The notes below the pieces were generated by a model. The model was given only the letters and a program-made list of their open reading frames with translations. It was not told the origin of the DNA and ran no database searches. The translations under genes were made by a program, and so were the position numbers. A stretch of 64,000 nucleotides of DNA from the NCBI RefSeq assembly GCF_013337045.2, contig NZ_CP118262.1, positions 251,388-315,387 of the forward strand, read 5' to 3'. This document shows positions 1 through 10,016 of the stretch, one piece after another (positions within the stretch are counted from its first letter, which is position 1; each line of letters opens with the position of its first letter). Origin of the DNA: Agrobacterium vitis. GTDB taxonomy: Bacteria; Pseudomonadota; Alphaproteobacteria; Rhizobiales; Rhizobiaceae.

Positions 1-1
1 G

Positions 2-1477
2 TCGGGCGCTCCGCTCCTTCCCACTCGATCGAAAGATGCGAAAGTCAATGCGACACTTCGCGATCCAGCACAGTTTCAAGCGATAAGCGATCGGCTCTTG
101 GCGAAGAGCAAGGGTGGGCGAGCACAAGCGGCGTGTGTTGAGGCTGTTCGTAGAGCTTTCACCTTGCCGTTTGATGAGGCCTTGAAGATCGAACGCGAGA
201 TATTCACATCGCTTGTAACGAGCCCTGAATCGAAGGCGCTGCGCCACCTTTTTTTCGCCCAGAGGGACGCCACCAAAATACCAGGTGTGCCAAAAGATAC
301 GGCCCCGCGAGACGTTCGGCATATCGGGATCGTTGGCGGCGGAACAATGGGTGGTGGGATCGCGATGGCTTTTGCAAATGCTGGCTATGCGGTGACAATC
401 CTTGAACTGAATAGCGAAGCGCTCGAGCGCGGACTGAAGACCATACACAACAATTATGCAGTCTCTGTTTCCCGCGGCTCCCTTTCGGAGGATGCACGGC
501 AACAGCGGATAGCCCTTATCGCGGGCGTGACAGACTACGCAGCGCTCGGTCATTGCGATTTGATAATCGAAGCAGTCGTCGAGGACCTCGCGGTCAAGAA
601 GAAGGTCTTCGAAAGCTTAGCCGCAGTTGCCAAACCATCAGCAATCATTGCGACCAATACTTCCTATCTGGATGTTGACGCTCTGGCCTCGAGCTCCGGC
701 AGGCCGGTGGATGTCGTCGGCCTGCATTTCTTCTCTCCAGCGAACGTCATGCCGCTCCTTGAAATTGTGCGAGGAAAGCAAACGTCCCCTGATGTGATCA
801 GAACGGCGGTCAAGGTCGGCCAAAAGATCGGTAAAGTCCCTGTTGTTGTCGGTGTATGCCACGGTTTTGTCGGCAACCGCATGCTCTCCGCCAGATCGGC
901 GGAACTTGAGTATCTTTTGCTCGAGGGGAGCAGTCCGGCGGAAGTCGATCGGGCGTTCACGGATTTTGGTTGGCCGATGGGGCCGTTCCAGATGTACGAT
1001 CTTTCCGGCCTCGATATCGGTTGGCTAAACCGAAGGTCCAGGGGCTTGAAGGCGCCGATTGCGGATGCTCTTTGCGAGATGGGGCGCTTTGGGCAGAAGG
1101 CTGGAAAAGGTTGGTACGCGTATGAGCCGTCATCGCGTAGTCCGAAGGCCGATCCTGCTGTCGCCGAGTTGATTGAAACCGAAGCTCGAAAGCAAGGGAT
1201 TGCCCGGCGGAAGATCGGTGCAGAAGAGATCGTGGAGCGCACACTGCTGCCTCTGATCAATGAAGGCACCAAAATCCTTGAAGAAAATGTTGCCAGCCGG
1301 AAGTCGGACATCGATCTGATTTGGGTGAACGGGTATGGCTTCCCCAAAACCCTCGGCGGCCCGATGTATTGGGCTGAGGCGAAAGGAATGTCTGTAGTCG
1401 CTCAGCGGCTCAAATACTGGTTCGACGCCACCGGTCGCGCCGTTTTCGAGCCCTCGAAAACCTTGCGGGAATTATAG
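2..1477 (+). CDS. FadB-type enoyl-CoA hydratase/3-hydroxyacyl-CoA dehydrogenase, 5'-truncated
   Basis: The frame is open from the window edge, so the real start lies outside. The 491 visible residues begin in the tail of a crotonase domain plus linker. A Rossmann NAD-binding domain follows, with IGIVGGGTMGGGIA from about visible residue 108, then HFFSPANVMPLLEIVRG and GFVGNRM, and two C-terminal HAD domains. This order is that of FadB/FadJ/peroxisomal bifunctional enzymes, which hydrate trans-enoyl-CoA and oxidise 3-hydroxyacyl-CoA with NAD. A TTG at 98 could be read as a start, but the residues before it continue the crotonase tail, so it is not the start. It would supply the middle steps between the dehydrogenases and the thiolase encoded downstream. 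Confidence 0.9.
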   Translation, partial: SGAPLLPTRSKDAKVNATLRDPAQFQAISDRLLAKSKGGRAQAACVEAVRRAFTLPFDEALKIEREIFTSLVTSPESKALRHLFFAQRDATKIPGVPKDTAPRDVRHIGIVGGGTMGGGIAMAFANAGYAVTILELNSEALERGLKTIHNNYAVSVSRGSLSEDARQQRIALIAGVTDYAALGHCDLIIEAVVEDLAVKKKVFESLAAVAKPSAIIATNTSYLDVDALASSSGRPVDVVGLHFFSPANVMPLLEIVRGKQTSPDVIRTAVKVGQKIGKVPVVVGVCHGFVGNRMLSARSAELEYLLLEGSSPAEVDRAFTDFGWPMGPFQMYDLSGLDIGWLNRRSRGLKAPIADALCEMGRFGQKAGKGWYAYEPSSRSPKADPAVAELIETEARKQGIARRKIGAEEIVERTLLPLINEGTKILEENVASRKSDIDLIWVNGYGFPKTLGGPMYWAEAKGMSVVAQRLKYWFDATGRAVFEPSKTLREL

Positions 1478-1622
1478 AAGCGATCTCGAGAGTTTACTCA
1501 AACTCGCACAGCACGAGACGTTCGCGGGACGTCCGCGTGCGCCATGAGGCAGGTATCCAGTGAAATAGACGCGGCGCATGAGGGTGCGTCGCGAACTTTT
1601 TTGATAAAGGGAACGCAAAATT

Positions 1623-2714
1623 ATGATCGCGACAGAGTTCGTCTCGACACCCCATCCGGCTCCTCTGGCCGAAAGGGAGCGGATTGAAATCTTGAAGGAA
1701 CCTGGCTTTGGTCGGCATTTCACCGACCATATGTTTGTCATGCGCTGGCAGGCGGGGCGTGGTTGGCACGATGCCGAGATCAAACAGCGTCAAGCATTCT
1801 CGATCGATCCGGCTAATGCCATATTGCACTACGGTCAGGAGATATTTGAGGGTCTGAAAGCCTATAAAACGACCGATAGCCGAATTTTTCTGTTTCGCCC
1901 CGAGCAGAACGCTCAGCGATTTGCCGAGTCCGCGACGAGAATGGCAATGCCGGCACTGCCGACAGAGCTGTTCGTTCGGGCAATCGAGGCTCTCGTCACT
2001 GCTGACCGAAACTGGGTACCCTCAGGCGACGGAAGCTTGTACATCCGGCCGTTCATGTTCGCCGACGACGTGTTCCTGGGTGTCAGACCCGCCCGAGCGT
2101 ATACCTTTTGCATTATCGCATCTCCAGCCGGCCCGTACTTTAAAGGTGGGAGCAAGGCAGTGAAGGTTTGGGTCGAGGACACTTACACCCGCGCAGGATA
2201 TGGCGGTACGGGTGCTGCGAAATGCGGTGGAAACTATGCGGCCAGTCTCGCCGCGCAGGCCAAGGCGATCGAACATGATTGCGATCAGGTGATATTTCTC
2301 GACGCCGCAGAACGGCGATGGATTGAAGAACTGGGCGGCATGAATGTCTTCTTCGTGACCAACGATGGTGGCCTGATCACTCCCCCCGTCGATGGGACCA
2401 TATTGCGAGGTATAACACGCGACTCTATTCTAACGCTTGCACGTCAGGCCGGCCGTCGAATTGAGGAACGAAAGATCGCTTTCGACGAGTTTCGCGATGG
2501 GGTTCGTGATAACCGCATCGTCGAGTGTTTCGCTTGCGGCACCGCAGCTGCGGTTGCTGGTATCGGCAGAATATGCCGCGGCGAGGGAGATTTTGTCATC
2601 GGGAGCGGCTCCACCGGCCCGGTTACCGAAGAGCTGCGAAATCAGCTTGTCGCAATCCAACGCGGTCACGCCCCAGACGAAAATGGATGGCGGCACGAAG
2701 TGAGCGGCGGCTGA
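1623..2714 (+). CDS. ilvE: Branched-chain amino-acid aminotransferase (class IV PLP enzyme)
   Basis: 363 residues, the usual length for the long bacterial/eukaryotic type (fold IV). The PLP lysine is K200 in GGTGAAKCGGNYAAS; ELGGMNVFFV and the N-terminal HYGQEIFEGLKAY are also typical. The enzyme transaminates leucine, isoleucine and valine with 2-oxoglutarate in the cytoplasm. It starts 145 bp after the FadB-type gene on the same strand and ends 30 bp before the thiolase, which converges on it. Its presence beside acyl-CoA genes may indicate feeding of amino-acid carbon into the module, but that is inference. The family call is secure; substrate range cannot be read from sequence. Confidence 0.9.
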   Translation: MIATEFVSTPHPAPLAERERIEILKEPGFGRHFTDHMFVMRWQAGRGWHDAEIKQRQAFSIDPANAILHYGQEIFEGLKAYKTTDSRIFLFRPEQNAQRFAESATRMAMPALPTELFVRAIEALVTADRNWVPSGDGSLYIRPFMFADDVFLGVRPARAYTFCIIASPAGPYFKGGSKAVKVWVEDTYTRAGYGGTGAAKCGGNYAASLAAQAKAIEHDCDQVIFLDAAERRWIEELGGMNVFFVTNDGGLITPPVDGTILRGITRDSILTLARQAGRRIEERKIAFDEFRDGVRDNRIVECFACGTAAAVAGIGRICRGEGDFVIGSGSTGPVTEELRNQLVAIQRGHAPDENGWRHEVSGG

Positions 2715-2744
2715 TCAATTTCAGCCGTCCGCCGCCACTTGCCG

Positions 2745-3950
2745 TCACACCCGCTCTATTGCGATTGCAATACCCTGTCCAACGCCAACGCACATCGTGG
2801 ACAAAGCGTAGCGCCCGCCCGTTGATTGAAGCTCTTGAGCGGCTGTTCCGACGATACGAACACCGGACATGCCGAGGGGGTGGCCGAGTGCAATAGCGCC
2901 GCCATTGCGATTGACGCGGGAATCGTCATCGGCGATTTGCAACTCCCGCAGAACGGCAAGCCCTTGAGAGGCGAAGGCCTCGTTGAGTTCGATCACGTCG
3001 AACTGACTTTGGTTCATACCGAGCCGCGCCATCAGTTTCCGCGAGGCAGGAACTGGGCCGATGCCCATAACTCGGGGCGGCACGCCCGCGGTTGCACCAC
3101 CAAGTATACGGGCGATCGGCGTCAGGCGGTATTTTTTCACTGCGGCGTCTGAGGCTACGATCAAAGCCGCAGCGCCGTCATTCACGCCCGACGCATTCCC
3201 TGCCGTTACGGTGCCGCCTTGCTTTTTGAAGGGTGTTGCAAGTTTCGCAAGTGCCTCAGTTGTGGTTACGCGCGGATGTTCGTCCTTGTCGACAACGATC
3301 GGATCTCCCTTGCGCTGCGGAATGGTCACGGAAGTGATCTCCAGCCTGAGACGGCCATTCGCTTGAGCGGCTGCGGCTTTTGCCTGAGACCGGACCGCGA
3401 ACGCATCTTGATCCTCGCGCGTCACGCCGTAGTCTTCAGCAACGTTCTCGGCCGTATCAGGCATGGACTCTACACCGTACTGGCTTTTCATCAGTGGGTT
3501 GACGAAGCGCCACCCGATCGTCGTGTCGTAGATCTCCGCGTTGCGCGAGAAAGCGAAGTCTGCTTTTGGCATCACGAAAGGCGCGCGAGACATGCTTTCA
3601 ACGCCGCCTGCAATGATCATGTCAGCTTCACCGGCGCGGATGGCGCGTGCGCCTGTGATGACGGCGTCCATGCCGGAGCCGCAGAGACGATTCATTGTCG
3701 TGGCCGACACCGATGTGGGCAGGCCGGCAAGCAGCAGCGCCATACGCGCAACATTACGATTGTCTTCGCCAGCCTGATTGGCGCAGCCGAAAATGACGTC
3801 GTCGACCGCTTCCCAATCTACGACCGGGTTTGCCAACATCATAGCCCTTAGCGGAACCGCCGCCAGATCGTCAGGACGGACCGAGGACAGGGCGCCGCCA
3901 AACCGACCGATTGGGGTTCGGATATACTCACAAATAAACGCGTCACGCAT
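2745..3950 (-). CDS. pcaF: PcaF-type acetyl-CoA acyltransferase (3-oxoadipyl-CoA thiolase-like)
   Basis: About 401 residues, the thiolase length. Visible catalytic elements are the nucleophile Cys in NRLCGSGMDA, NEAFASQ, GHPLGMSG and CVGVGQG near the C-terminus. The N-terminal IRTPIGRFGGAL and GCANQAGEDNRNVARM are characteristic of the beta-ketoadipyl-CoA thiolase branch. Two ATGs are available, at 3956 and 3950. The AGAGGG sequence almost touches the first and is well spaced for the second, which also gives the family's usual MRD start, so 3950 is chosen. It is the last gene of the leftward operon. No other pca genes are visible, so it may instead cleave acetoacetyl-CoA or longer 3-oxoacyl-CoA here. 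Confidence 0.88.
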   Translation of the reverse strand: MRDAFICEYIRTPIGRFGGALSSVRPDDLAAVPLRAMMLANPVVDWEAVDDVIFGCANQAGEDNRNVARMALLLAGLPTSVSATTMNRLCGSGMDAVITGARAIRAGEADMIIAGGVESMSRAPFVMPKADFAFSRNAEIYDTTIGWRFVNPLMKSQYGVESMPDTAENVAEDYGVTREDQDAFAVRSQAKAAAAQANGRLRLEITSVTIPQRKGDPIVVDKDEHPRVTTTEALAKLATPFKKQGGTVTAGNASGVNDGAAALIVASDAAVKKYRLTPIARILGGATAGVPPRVMGIGPVPASRKLMARLGMNQSQFDVIELNEAFASQGLAVLRELQIADDDSRVNRNGGAIALGHPLGMSGVRIVGTAAQELQSTGGRYALSTMCVGVGQGIAIAIERV

Positions 3951-3979
3951 AAACATTTCCCTCTGAACGACTCTCTGAT

Positions 3980-4909
3980 TTAGATGGCGTTCTTCAATGC
4001 CGGCAGGATTTCGAAGAGATCGCCGACGATACCGTAATCGGCAACCTGGAAGATCGGGGCTTCCTCGTCCTTGTTGATGGCGACGATCACTTTGGAATCT
4101 TTCATGCCGGCCAGATGCTGGATGGCACCGGAAATGCCGGCCGCGATATAAAGCTGCGGCGCGACGACCTTGCCGGTCTGGCCGACCTGCCAGTCGTTCG
4201 GGGCATAACCCGCATCGACTGCCGCGCGCGATGCGCCGACCGCTGCGCCGAGCTTGTCGGCAACCGGCAGGATGACTTCCTTGAACTTTTCCGAGGACCC
4301 GAGTGCGCGACCGCCGGAGATGATGATCTTGGCCGAGGTCAGGTCCGGACGTTCCGACGAGGAGAGCGCGTCGGAAACGAAGGAGGAGACACCCGGGTTA
4401 GCAGCAGCCGAAACGGTCTCGACAGCAGCCGAACCACCTTCGCCTGCGGCCTGGAAGGAGGCTGTGCGCACCGTGATCACCTTTTTGGCGTCTGTCGACT
4501 GGACCGTCTGGATGGCGTTGCCGGCATAGATCGGGCGCTTGAACGTGTCGGCGGACACCACTTCGATGATTTCCGAAACCTGCGCGACGTCGAGCAGGGC
4601 TGCAACGCGCGGCATGACGTTTTTCGCCGATGCGGTCGCCGGCGCGATGATCACGTCATAGGAACCGGCGAGCGAAACGATCAGTGCTGCCAGCGGTTCA
4701 GCCAGGTTGTCGGCAAGGCCTGCGTCGTCGGCGAGCAGCACCTTGGAGACGCCGGAGAGTTTCGCAGCGGCATCGGCAGCAGCATTGGCACCCGAACCAG
4801 CGACCAGCACGTGCACCTCGCCACCGATCTTGGAGGCTGCGCTCAGGGCCTTGGCTGTCTGGTCGTTGAGGCTTGCATTGTCGTGTTCTGCCAGAAGAAG
4901 AATGGCCAT
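3980..4909 (-). CDS. etfA: Electron transfer flavoprotein alpha subunit
   Basis: 309 residues, full length. The C-terminal FAD-binding domain is intact, with [38 protein letters not shown] and [18 protein letters not shown]. The protein pairs with EtfB to form the soluble heterodimer that takes electrons from acyl-CoA dehydrogenases. It lies 19 bp downstream of etfB and 29 bp upstream of the thiolase in the same operon. Protein identity is certain from motifs. Whether this is an extra plasmid copy of chromosomal etfA cannot be judged from the window. Confidence 0.95.
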   Translation of the reverse strand: MAILLLAEHDNASLNDQTAKALSAASKIGGEVHVLVAGSGANAAADAAAKLSGVSKVLLADDAGLADNLAEPLAALIVSLAGSYDVIIAPATASAKNVMPRVAALLDVAQVSEIIEVVSADTFKRPIYAGNAIQTVQSTDAKKVITVRTASFQAAGEGGSAAVETVSAAANPGVSSFVSDALSSSERPDLTSAKIIISGGRALGSSEKFKEVILPVADKLGAAVGASRAAVDAGYAPNDWQVGQTGKVVAPQLYIAAGISGAIQHLAGMKDSKVIVAINKDEEAPIFQVADYGIVGDLFEILPALKNAI

Positions 4910-4928
4910 GTTGATGTTCTCCCTTTCC

Positions 4929-5675
4929 TTACAGAACGCCGGCGGTCTTCAAGGCGCCAACCAGTTCCTCGACCGTCTTTACCTTGATGCCCGCCTTGCG
5001 GCCGCCAGGCTCCTCGGTCTTCAGGACCTTCAGGCGCGGCGCGGTGTCGACGCCGAAATCTGAAGGCGTCTTCTTGTCGAGCGGCTTCTTCTTGGCCTTC
5101 ATGATGTTGGGCAGCGAAGCATAGCGTGGCTCGTTCAAACGCAGGTCGGTGGTGACGACGGCCGGAAGCTTGACTTCGATCGTCTGCAGGCCGCCATCGA
5201 CTTCGCGGGTGACCTTGGCGGAACCGTCTGCGAGCTCGATCTTCGAGGCGAAGGTCGCCTGGGCGGAGCCGAGCAGGGCCGCCAGCATCTGGCCGGTCTG
5301 GTTCGAATCGTCATCGATCGCCTGTTTACCGACGATGATCAGGCCGGGCTGTTCGGCATCAACGGCGCCCTTGAGGATCTTGGCGACGGCGAGCGGTTCG
5401 ACGAGATCGTCGGTTTCGACCAGGATCGCCCGGTCGGCGCCCATAGCGAGTGCGGTACGCAGGGTCTCTTCGGCCTTGACCGGGCCGATCGATACGACCA
5501 CCACTTCTTCCGCCTTGCCGGCTTCCTTCAGCCGCAAAGCCTCCTCGACGGAGATTTCGTCGAACGGGTTCATCGACATCTTGACGTTGGCGAGTTCGAC
5601 GCCCGAACCATCCGGCTTTACCCGGATCTTGACGTTGTAATCCGCCACGCGCTTGATCGGGACGAGAAGTTTCAT
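4929..5675 (-). CDS. etfB: Electron transfer flavoprotein beta subunit
   Basis: 248 residues, usual length. It begins [17 protein letters not shown] and carries the nucleotide-binding stretch [11 protein letters not shown] and the family signature [20 protein letters not shown]. It binds AMP and docks with EtfA; together they shuttle electrons from the two acyl-CoA dehydrogenases encoded immediately upstream to the ETF:ubiquinone oxidoreductase encoded at 10017. It starts 43 bp after the glutaryl-CoA dehydrogenase stop. The start is supported by a moderate GGAGCAAC sequence just upstream. Confidence 0.95.
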   Translation of the reverse strand: MKLLVPIKRVADYNVKIRVKPDGSGVELANVKMSMNPFDEISVEEALRLKEAGKAEEVVVVSIGPVKAEETLRTALAMGADRAILVETDDLVEPLAVAKILKGAVDAEQPGLIIVGKQAIDDDSNQTGQMLAALLGSAQATFASKIELADGSAKVTREVDGGLQTIEVKLPAVVTTDLRLNEPRYASLPNIMKAKKKPLDKKTPSDFGVDTAPRLKVLKTEEPGGRKAGIKVKTVEELVGALKTAGVL

Positions 5676-5718
5676 TTGTTGCTCCGTAACTCACTTGGCG
5701 ATCGCCTGAATACACGCT

Positions 5719-6897
5719 TTAGAAGAACGCTTGGATGCCCGTCTGAGCTCGGCCAAGGATCAGCGCGTGGACGTCGTGCGTGCCTTCGTAGGTGTTGACC
5801 GTCTCCAGGTTCTGCGAATGGCGCATGACGTGGTACTCGATCTGGATGCCGTTACCGCCGTGCATGTCGCGGGCCTGGCGGGCGATATCCAGCGCCTTGC
5901 CGCAATTGTTGCGTTTGACGATGGAGATCATTTCTGGGGCCATCTTGTGCTGGTCCATCAGCTGGCCGACGCGGAGCGATGCCTGCAGGCCAAGCGTGAT
6001 TTCGGTCTGCATATCGGCGAGCTTCTTTTGGTAAAGCTGCATGCCGGCGAGCGGCTTGCCAAACTGCTTTCGGTCGAGGCCATACTGGCGGGCGCGGAAC
6101 CAGCAGTCTTCGGCGGCGCCCATGACGCCCCAGGAAATGCCGTAGCGGGCGCGGTTGAGGCAGCCGAAGGGACCCTTGAGCCCGGACACGTTCGGCAGGA
6201 TCGCGTCCTCGCCGACTTCCACGCTGTCCATGACGATTTCGCCGGTGATCGAGGTGCGCAGCGACAGCTTGCCGCCGATCTTCGGCGCCGAAAGGCCCTT
6301 CATGCCTTTTTCGAGCACGAAACCGCGGATTTCGTTGTTATGGGCTTCCGATTTTGCCCAGACGACGAAGACGTCTGCGATCGGGGCGTTGGAAATCCAC
6401 ATCTTCGAACCGCGCAGCCGATAACCGCCTTCGATCTTTTCGGCGCGGGTCTTCATGCCGCCTGGATCGGAACCGGCATCCGGCTCGGTCAGGCCGAAAC
6501 AGCCGATCAGCTCGCCGGAGACAAGGCCGGGCAGATACTTCTTCTTCTGTTCGTCGGAACCGTAGGCGAAGATTGGATAGATCACCAGCGACGACTGCAC
6601 GCTCATCATCGAGCGGTAGCCGCTGTCGATACGTTCGATCTCGCGAGCGACGAGGCCGTAGGCGACGTAGGAGGCATTGGCGGCGCCGTATTCCTCCGGC
6701 AGGGTCACGCCGAGCAGGCCGGTCTGGCCCATCAGCTTGAAGAGGTCCTTGTCGGTCGTCTCGTCGAGATAGGCTTCATTGACGCGCGGTGCGAGTTCAG
6801 CCTTGGCGAAGCTGGCCGCCGCATCGCGGATCATCCGTTCGTCTTCGGAGAGTTGTTCGTCCAGCAGGAAGGCGTCGGTCCACGTGAAAGTGCTCAT
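5719..6897 (-). CDS. gcdH: Glutaryl-CoA dehydrogenase
   Basis: 392 residues. This is an acyl-CoA dehydrogenase fold with [14 protein letters not shown] and the C-terminal [17 protein letters not shown]. The Glu in YEGTHD is the catalytic base, and this C-terminal wording is typical of glutaryl-CoA dehydrogenase. The enzyme oxidises and decarboxylates glutaryl-CoA to crotonyl-CoA, passing electrons to ETF. Glutaryl-CoA arises from lysine, tryptophan, glutarate or odd dicarboxylates. The ATG is preceded by GAGGAGATACG, a good ribosome-binding site. It sits 34 bp after the second acyl-CoA dehydrogenase and immediately before etfB. Confidence 0.92.
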   Translation of the reverse strand: MSTFTWTDAFLLDEQLSEDERMIRDAAASFAKAELAPRVNEAYLDETTDKDLFKLMGQTGLLGVTLPEEYGAANASYVAYGLVAREIERIDSGYRSMMSVQSSLVIYPIFAYGSDEQKKKYLPGLVSGELIGCFGLTEPDAGSDPGGMKTRAEKIEGGYRLRGSKMWISNAPIADVFVVWAKSEAHNNEIRGFVLEKGMKGLSAPKIGGKLSLRTSITGEIVMDSVEVGEDAILPNVSGLKGPFGCLNRARYGISWGVMGAAEDCWFRARQYGLDRKQFGKPLAGMQLYQKKLADMQTEITLGLQASLRVGQLMDQHKMAPEMISIVKRNNCGKALDIARQARDMHGGNGIQIEYHVMRHSQNLETVNTYEGTHDVHALILGRAQTGIQAFF

Positions 6898-6931
6898 CGT
6901 ATCTCCTCGATATTGTTAACCTTGCCACCCT

Positions 6932-8092
6932 TCAGGTGGCGTTCTTTGCATTGCGGATCATGTTGCGAGCGATCACCAACTGCTGAATTTGGGACGTTCC
7001 CTCGTAGATCCGGAAAAGCCGGACATCGCGGTAAAAGCGCTCGATTCCGAAGTCGGTCATGTAGCCCGCTCCGCCGAAAATCTGGACAGCTCGATCGGCA
7101 ACCCTGCCGACCATTTCACTCGCAAACAGCTTGCAGGCGGCTGCCTCCGTAGAAACCGATACATCCAGGTCTTTCAAGCGAGCCGTTTCCAGTACCATGC
7201 AACGCGCCGCGTAGGCTTCTGTTTGGCTGTCAGCCAGCATTGCCTGTATGAGCTGAAAATCGGCGATGGGTTGTCCGAACTGCGTTCGCTGCATCGCATA
7301 GGCAAGACTGTCTGCAATTAGACGTTCCGCCATGCCAACGCAGACCGCAGATATATGCAGTCGGCCTCGATCCAACACCTTCATCGCAGTGCGAAAGCCG
7401 GCTCCTTCAACGCCGCCCAGAAGCGCGGTAGCGGGAACCCGGCAATCGTCGAAGATGACATCGCAAGTATGGGAACCGCTTTGCCCCATTTTCTTGTCGA
7501 TAGGCCCCAGGGATAAGCCGCCGGTGGGAGCCTCGACCAGAAAAGCGCTGATTTCGCCCTTCGATTCAGTGAAATTTGACGTGCGAGCGAACACAGTGAA
7601 CAAGCCGGCATGCGGTGCATTGGTGATGAACCGCTTTGTGCCATTTATCACATAGTCGGTTCCGTCCCTGACCGCAGTTGTCTGTAACGAGGATGCATCC
7701 GAACCTGCCTCGGGCTCAGTGAGGGCAAATGAGCTAATCAGCTCTCCTCGCGCCAACATTGGTAGATATTTTCGCTTTTGCTCCTCCGTTCCGCCCATGA
7801 TGATGCCTTGGGACCCAATGCCGTTATTGGTTCCGATGAGCGAGCGAAAACAAGGCGAAGTGCGCCCGAGTTCAATTGCCACACGGGCCTCCTCGACCAT
7901 GTTCAGACCGAGCCCGCCGTACTCTTCGGGGATTGCCAAGCCAAAGAACCCAAGTTCCCGGAACTGATGTTTGATCGTTTCCGGAATAACATCGTCTCGC
8001 GCCACCTGCGCCTCGAGCGGCATCAGCTTTTCGCGAACGAAGCGGGCTGTCGTGTCGATGAGATGGTTCATGGTCTCAGCGTCGAGCGCCAT
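6932..8092 (-). CDS. Acyl-CoA dehydrogenase
   Basis: 386 residues, standard family length. FALTEPEAGSDASS (FAD/substrate loop), GTKRFITNAPHAGLF and the catalytic-base region RIYEGTSQIQQLVIARNMI are visible. It forms the alpha,beta double bond in an acyl-CoA and reduces ETF. Chain length or substrate is not readable. Given its place between an IclR regulator and glutaryl-CoA dehydrogenase, a dicarboxylyl-CoA such as pimeloyl- or adipyl-CoA is possible (inference). GGAG lies six bases before the ATG. It begins 15 bp after the regulator's stop and is probably co-transcribed with it. Confidence 0.9.
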   Translation of the reverse strand: MALDAETMNHLIDTTARFVREKLMPLEAQVARDDVIPETIKHQFRELGFFGLAIPEEYGGLGLNMVEEARVAIELGRTSPCFRSLIGTNNGIGSQGIIMGGTEEQKRKYLPMLARGELISSFALTEPEAGSDASSLQTTAVRDGTDYVINGTKRFITNAPHAGLFTVFARTSNFTESKGEISAFLVEAPTGGLSLGPIDKKMGQSGSHTCDVIFDDCRVPATALLGGVEGAGFRTAMKVLDRGRLHISAVCVGMAERLIADSLAYAMQRTQFGQPIADFQLIQAMLADSQTEAYAARCMVLETARLKDLDVSVSTEAAACKLFASEMVGRVADRAVQIFGGAGYMTDFGIERFYRDVRLFRIYEGTSQIQQLVIARNMIRNAKNAT

Positions 8093-8107
8093 CTGGTCTC
8101 CGCCGTA

Positions 8108-8905
8108 TCATTGAGCTTCAAGCCGCCGAACAAGGTCGACGAGCCGGGGAGCGATATCGTCAACCAGTCGCTTCTGGTCGACCAAAAATGAAGGGCCGCC
8201 GCAATTGAACGCCATGATCGGCGTACCATCGCTGGGCCGGTAAGGAACACCGACTGAATTGACGTCGTGCTTCCATTGTCCAACAGAAAGGCAGTATCCG
8301 AACTGCCTGTAGGTCTCGATGGATTCCAAGATCTGCTCTTCCACCTGCGGCCAGTTTTCGCCCTCGTGATCACTCAGAGCTTCCAGTAGCGCGAGGCGAG
8401 CGGCATCGCTGAGGCCCGCGATGTAAGCGCGTCCAAGTGAACTGCTTGCAAGCTTGATATGAGCGCCAACTTCAATCGCGAGCGTAATGGCATCGGAACT
8501 TCGGCAGCACTCCAAATAGACCATGGAAAACTGGTCCCGAGCACCGAGCGCCACTGGGATCCCGGCATAATCAGCAAGTTCTTGCATCATCGGCTTGGCA
8601 AGACGCCGCACGCCAAGATCGGCAAGGTATGCATAGCCAAGCGACATGGCGGGTGCATCCAAGCGATACCTGCCTGTCGAGTAGTTGTAAGAAAGATATC
8701 CCAAGCTGGACAATGTGAACGTCAGTCTCGAGATGGTCGCTTTTGGAAGACCGGTTCGTTCGGCAAAGTCCTGGTTGGAGAGTTCCTGATCTCCGCGTCG
8801 AAATGCCCGAAGAACCTCCAGCCCTCGGGCCAACGATTCAACGAAGCGCCGATCGGACACCTCTCCGCCGCTGCCGGAACCTTCGTTGACCCTACGCTTC
8901 TTCAT
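8108..8905 (-). CDS. IclR-family transcriptional regulator
   Basis: About 265 residues from the chosen ATG. The frame stays open upstream to 8962, but MKKRRV at 8905 has a purine-rich GATGGTGAG just before it and gives the normal family length. The N-terminal winged helix includes FAERTGLPKATISRLTFTLSSLGYL. The C-terminal IclR effector domain includes SSSLGRAYIAGL and ends GVPYRPSDGTPIMAFNCGGPSF. Members commonly control aromatic and dicarboxylate catabolism and bind a pathway metabolite. As first gene of the leftward operon and divergent from the SDR/ETF-QO pair across about 290 bp, it probably controls both. Confidence 0.9.
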   Translation of the reverse strand: MKKRRVNEGSGSGGEVSDRRFVESLARGLEVLRAFRRGDQELSNQDFAERTGLPKATISRLTFTLSSLGYLSYNYSTGRYRLDAPAMSLGYAYLADLGVRRLAKPMMQELADYAGIPVALGARDQFSMVYLECCRSSDAITLAIEVGAHIKLASSSLGRAYIAGLSDAARLALLEALSDHEGENWPQVEEQILESIETYRQFGYCLSVGQWKHDVNSVGVPYRPSDGTPIMAFNCGGPSFLVDQKRLVDDIAPRLVDLVRRLEAQ

Positions 8906-9198
8906 CTCACCATCCCAAACCCACTTGATGAAACCGATAACGTCGTTTAAAGCTAAGGTCAAGTTGCGGAATTAAATACCGCACAGCGGAATTAGCGATT
9001 GTGGGTTCGAGTACAGGCCCGGCGACCCCGGAAAATTCGGGGACGTCGGCAGAGGTGTAGTGAGGAGCGGTGACTGTCTGCAAGCTCGCCAATGGCGTGA
9101 GATGAGATAGGGCGTCGCCCTCATCAATCACCAAAACCCGCGAGATTATCAGCCTATGGAACAAACGTCGCGGCGGAAACCGTAACCGGAGGTAACTC

Positions 9199-9987
9199 AT
9201 GGACCTTGGCATCAAAAGCAAGCAGGCATTGGTACTCGCTTCATCGCGTGGCCTAGGCCACGGCGTCGCCATTGCGCTTGCGAGGGAGGGAGCAAATGTC
9301 TTGCTTTGCGGCCGAAGTGCCGACGATCTGGCTCAAAACTGTGCCCAAATAAACTCGGAAGGTGAGGGACACGCAGATTGGTTTCAGGCCGATCTGAGCG
9401 AAGAGCGTTTCGTTTCGGTCGCTGCGGGCGCCGTTGCGCAGGGCGGTAAACCGATTGACATCCTTGTCAACAACACAGGTGGACCGACCTCAGGGTCTGC
9501 CGAAGCGATGACCGCTGAACAGCTTCAACTTTTTTTCATGTCCATGGTGGTTCGCGTCATCGATCTGACAAACAGATTGTTGCCAGACATGAAGAAGAAA
9601 GGATGGGGTAGGGTCCTGACGCTTGCGTCATCCGGGGTCATCGAGCCGATCAACAGTTTGGCGCTTTCCAATACATTGCGTCCGGCGCTCGTCGGTTGGA
9701 GTAAAACACTGGCCACCGAGGTCGCGGACCAGGGGATCACCAGCAATGTTCTCCTTCCTGGCGCAATACTGACGGCGCGAATAAATCAGCTGAACGAAGC
9801 AGCTGCCAAGCGGACCGGCAAGCCTGTCGAGGACGTTCGAGCAAATTCCGAAAAGCAAATTCCTGTCGGCCGATACGGGCGTGTTGATGAGTTCGCATCG
9901 GTGGCGGCGTTTCTTTGCAGCAACCAGGCCAGCTACATTACGGGCTCGATCGTGCGTTGCGATGGCGGTGCTACCAGGTCGATCTAG
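9199..9987 (+). CDS. Short-chain dehydrogenase/reductase (FabG-like)
   Basis: 262 residues. The cofactor-binding region reads ASSRGLGHGVAIALAREGANVLLCGR, with DILVNNTGGPTSG corresponding to the NNAG motif. The catalytic Ser lies in LTLASSGVIEP. The canonical YxxxK is altered: the aligned stretch reads LSNTLRPALVGWSKTLATEV, with no Tyr at the expected place. That variation is known in the NNTGGP subgroup of SDRs. An NAD(P)-dependent oxidoreductase is likely, with unknown substrate. GGAGGT five bases before the ATG is the best ribosome-binding site in this part of the window. It is followed after 29 bp by ETF-QO. Confidence 0.85.
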   Translation: MDLGIKSKQALVLASSRGLGHGVAIALAREGANVLLCGRSADDLAQNCAQINSEGEGHADWFQADLSEERFVSVAAGAVAQGGKPIDILVNNTGGPTSGSAEAMTAEQLQLFFMSMVVRVIDLTNRLLPDMKKKGWGRVLTLASSGVIEPINSLALSNTLRPALVGWSKTLATEVADQGITSNVLLPGAILTARINQLNEAAAKRTGKPVEDVRANSEKQIPVGRYGRVDEFASVAAFLCSNQASYITGSIVRCDGGATRSI

Positions 9988-10016
9988 AGCGGATTTGCCC
10001 TTTCAAGGCGGAACAG

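Noticed and set aside
5731..7152. Plus-strand frame of 473 codons opposite gcdH
   Set aside because: It is the antisense shadow of glutaryl-CoA dehydrogenase and its neighbour.
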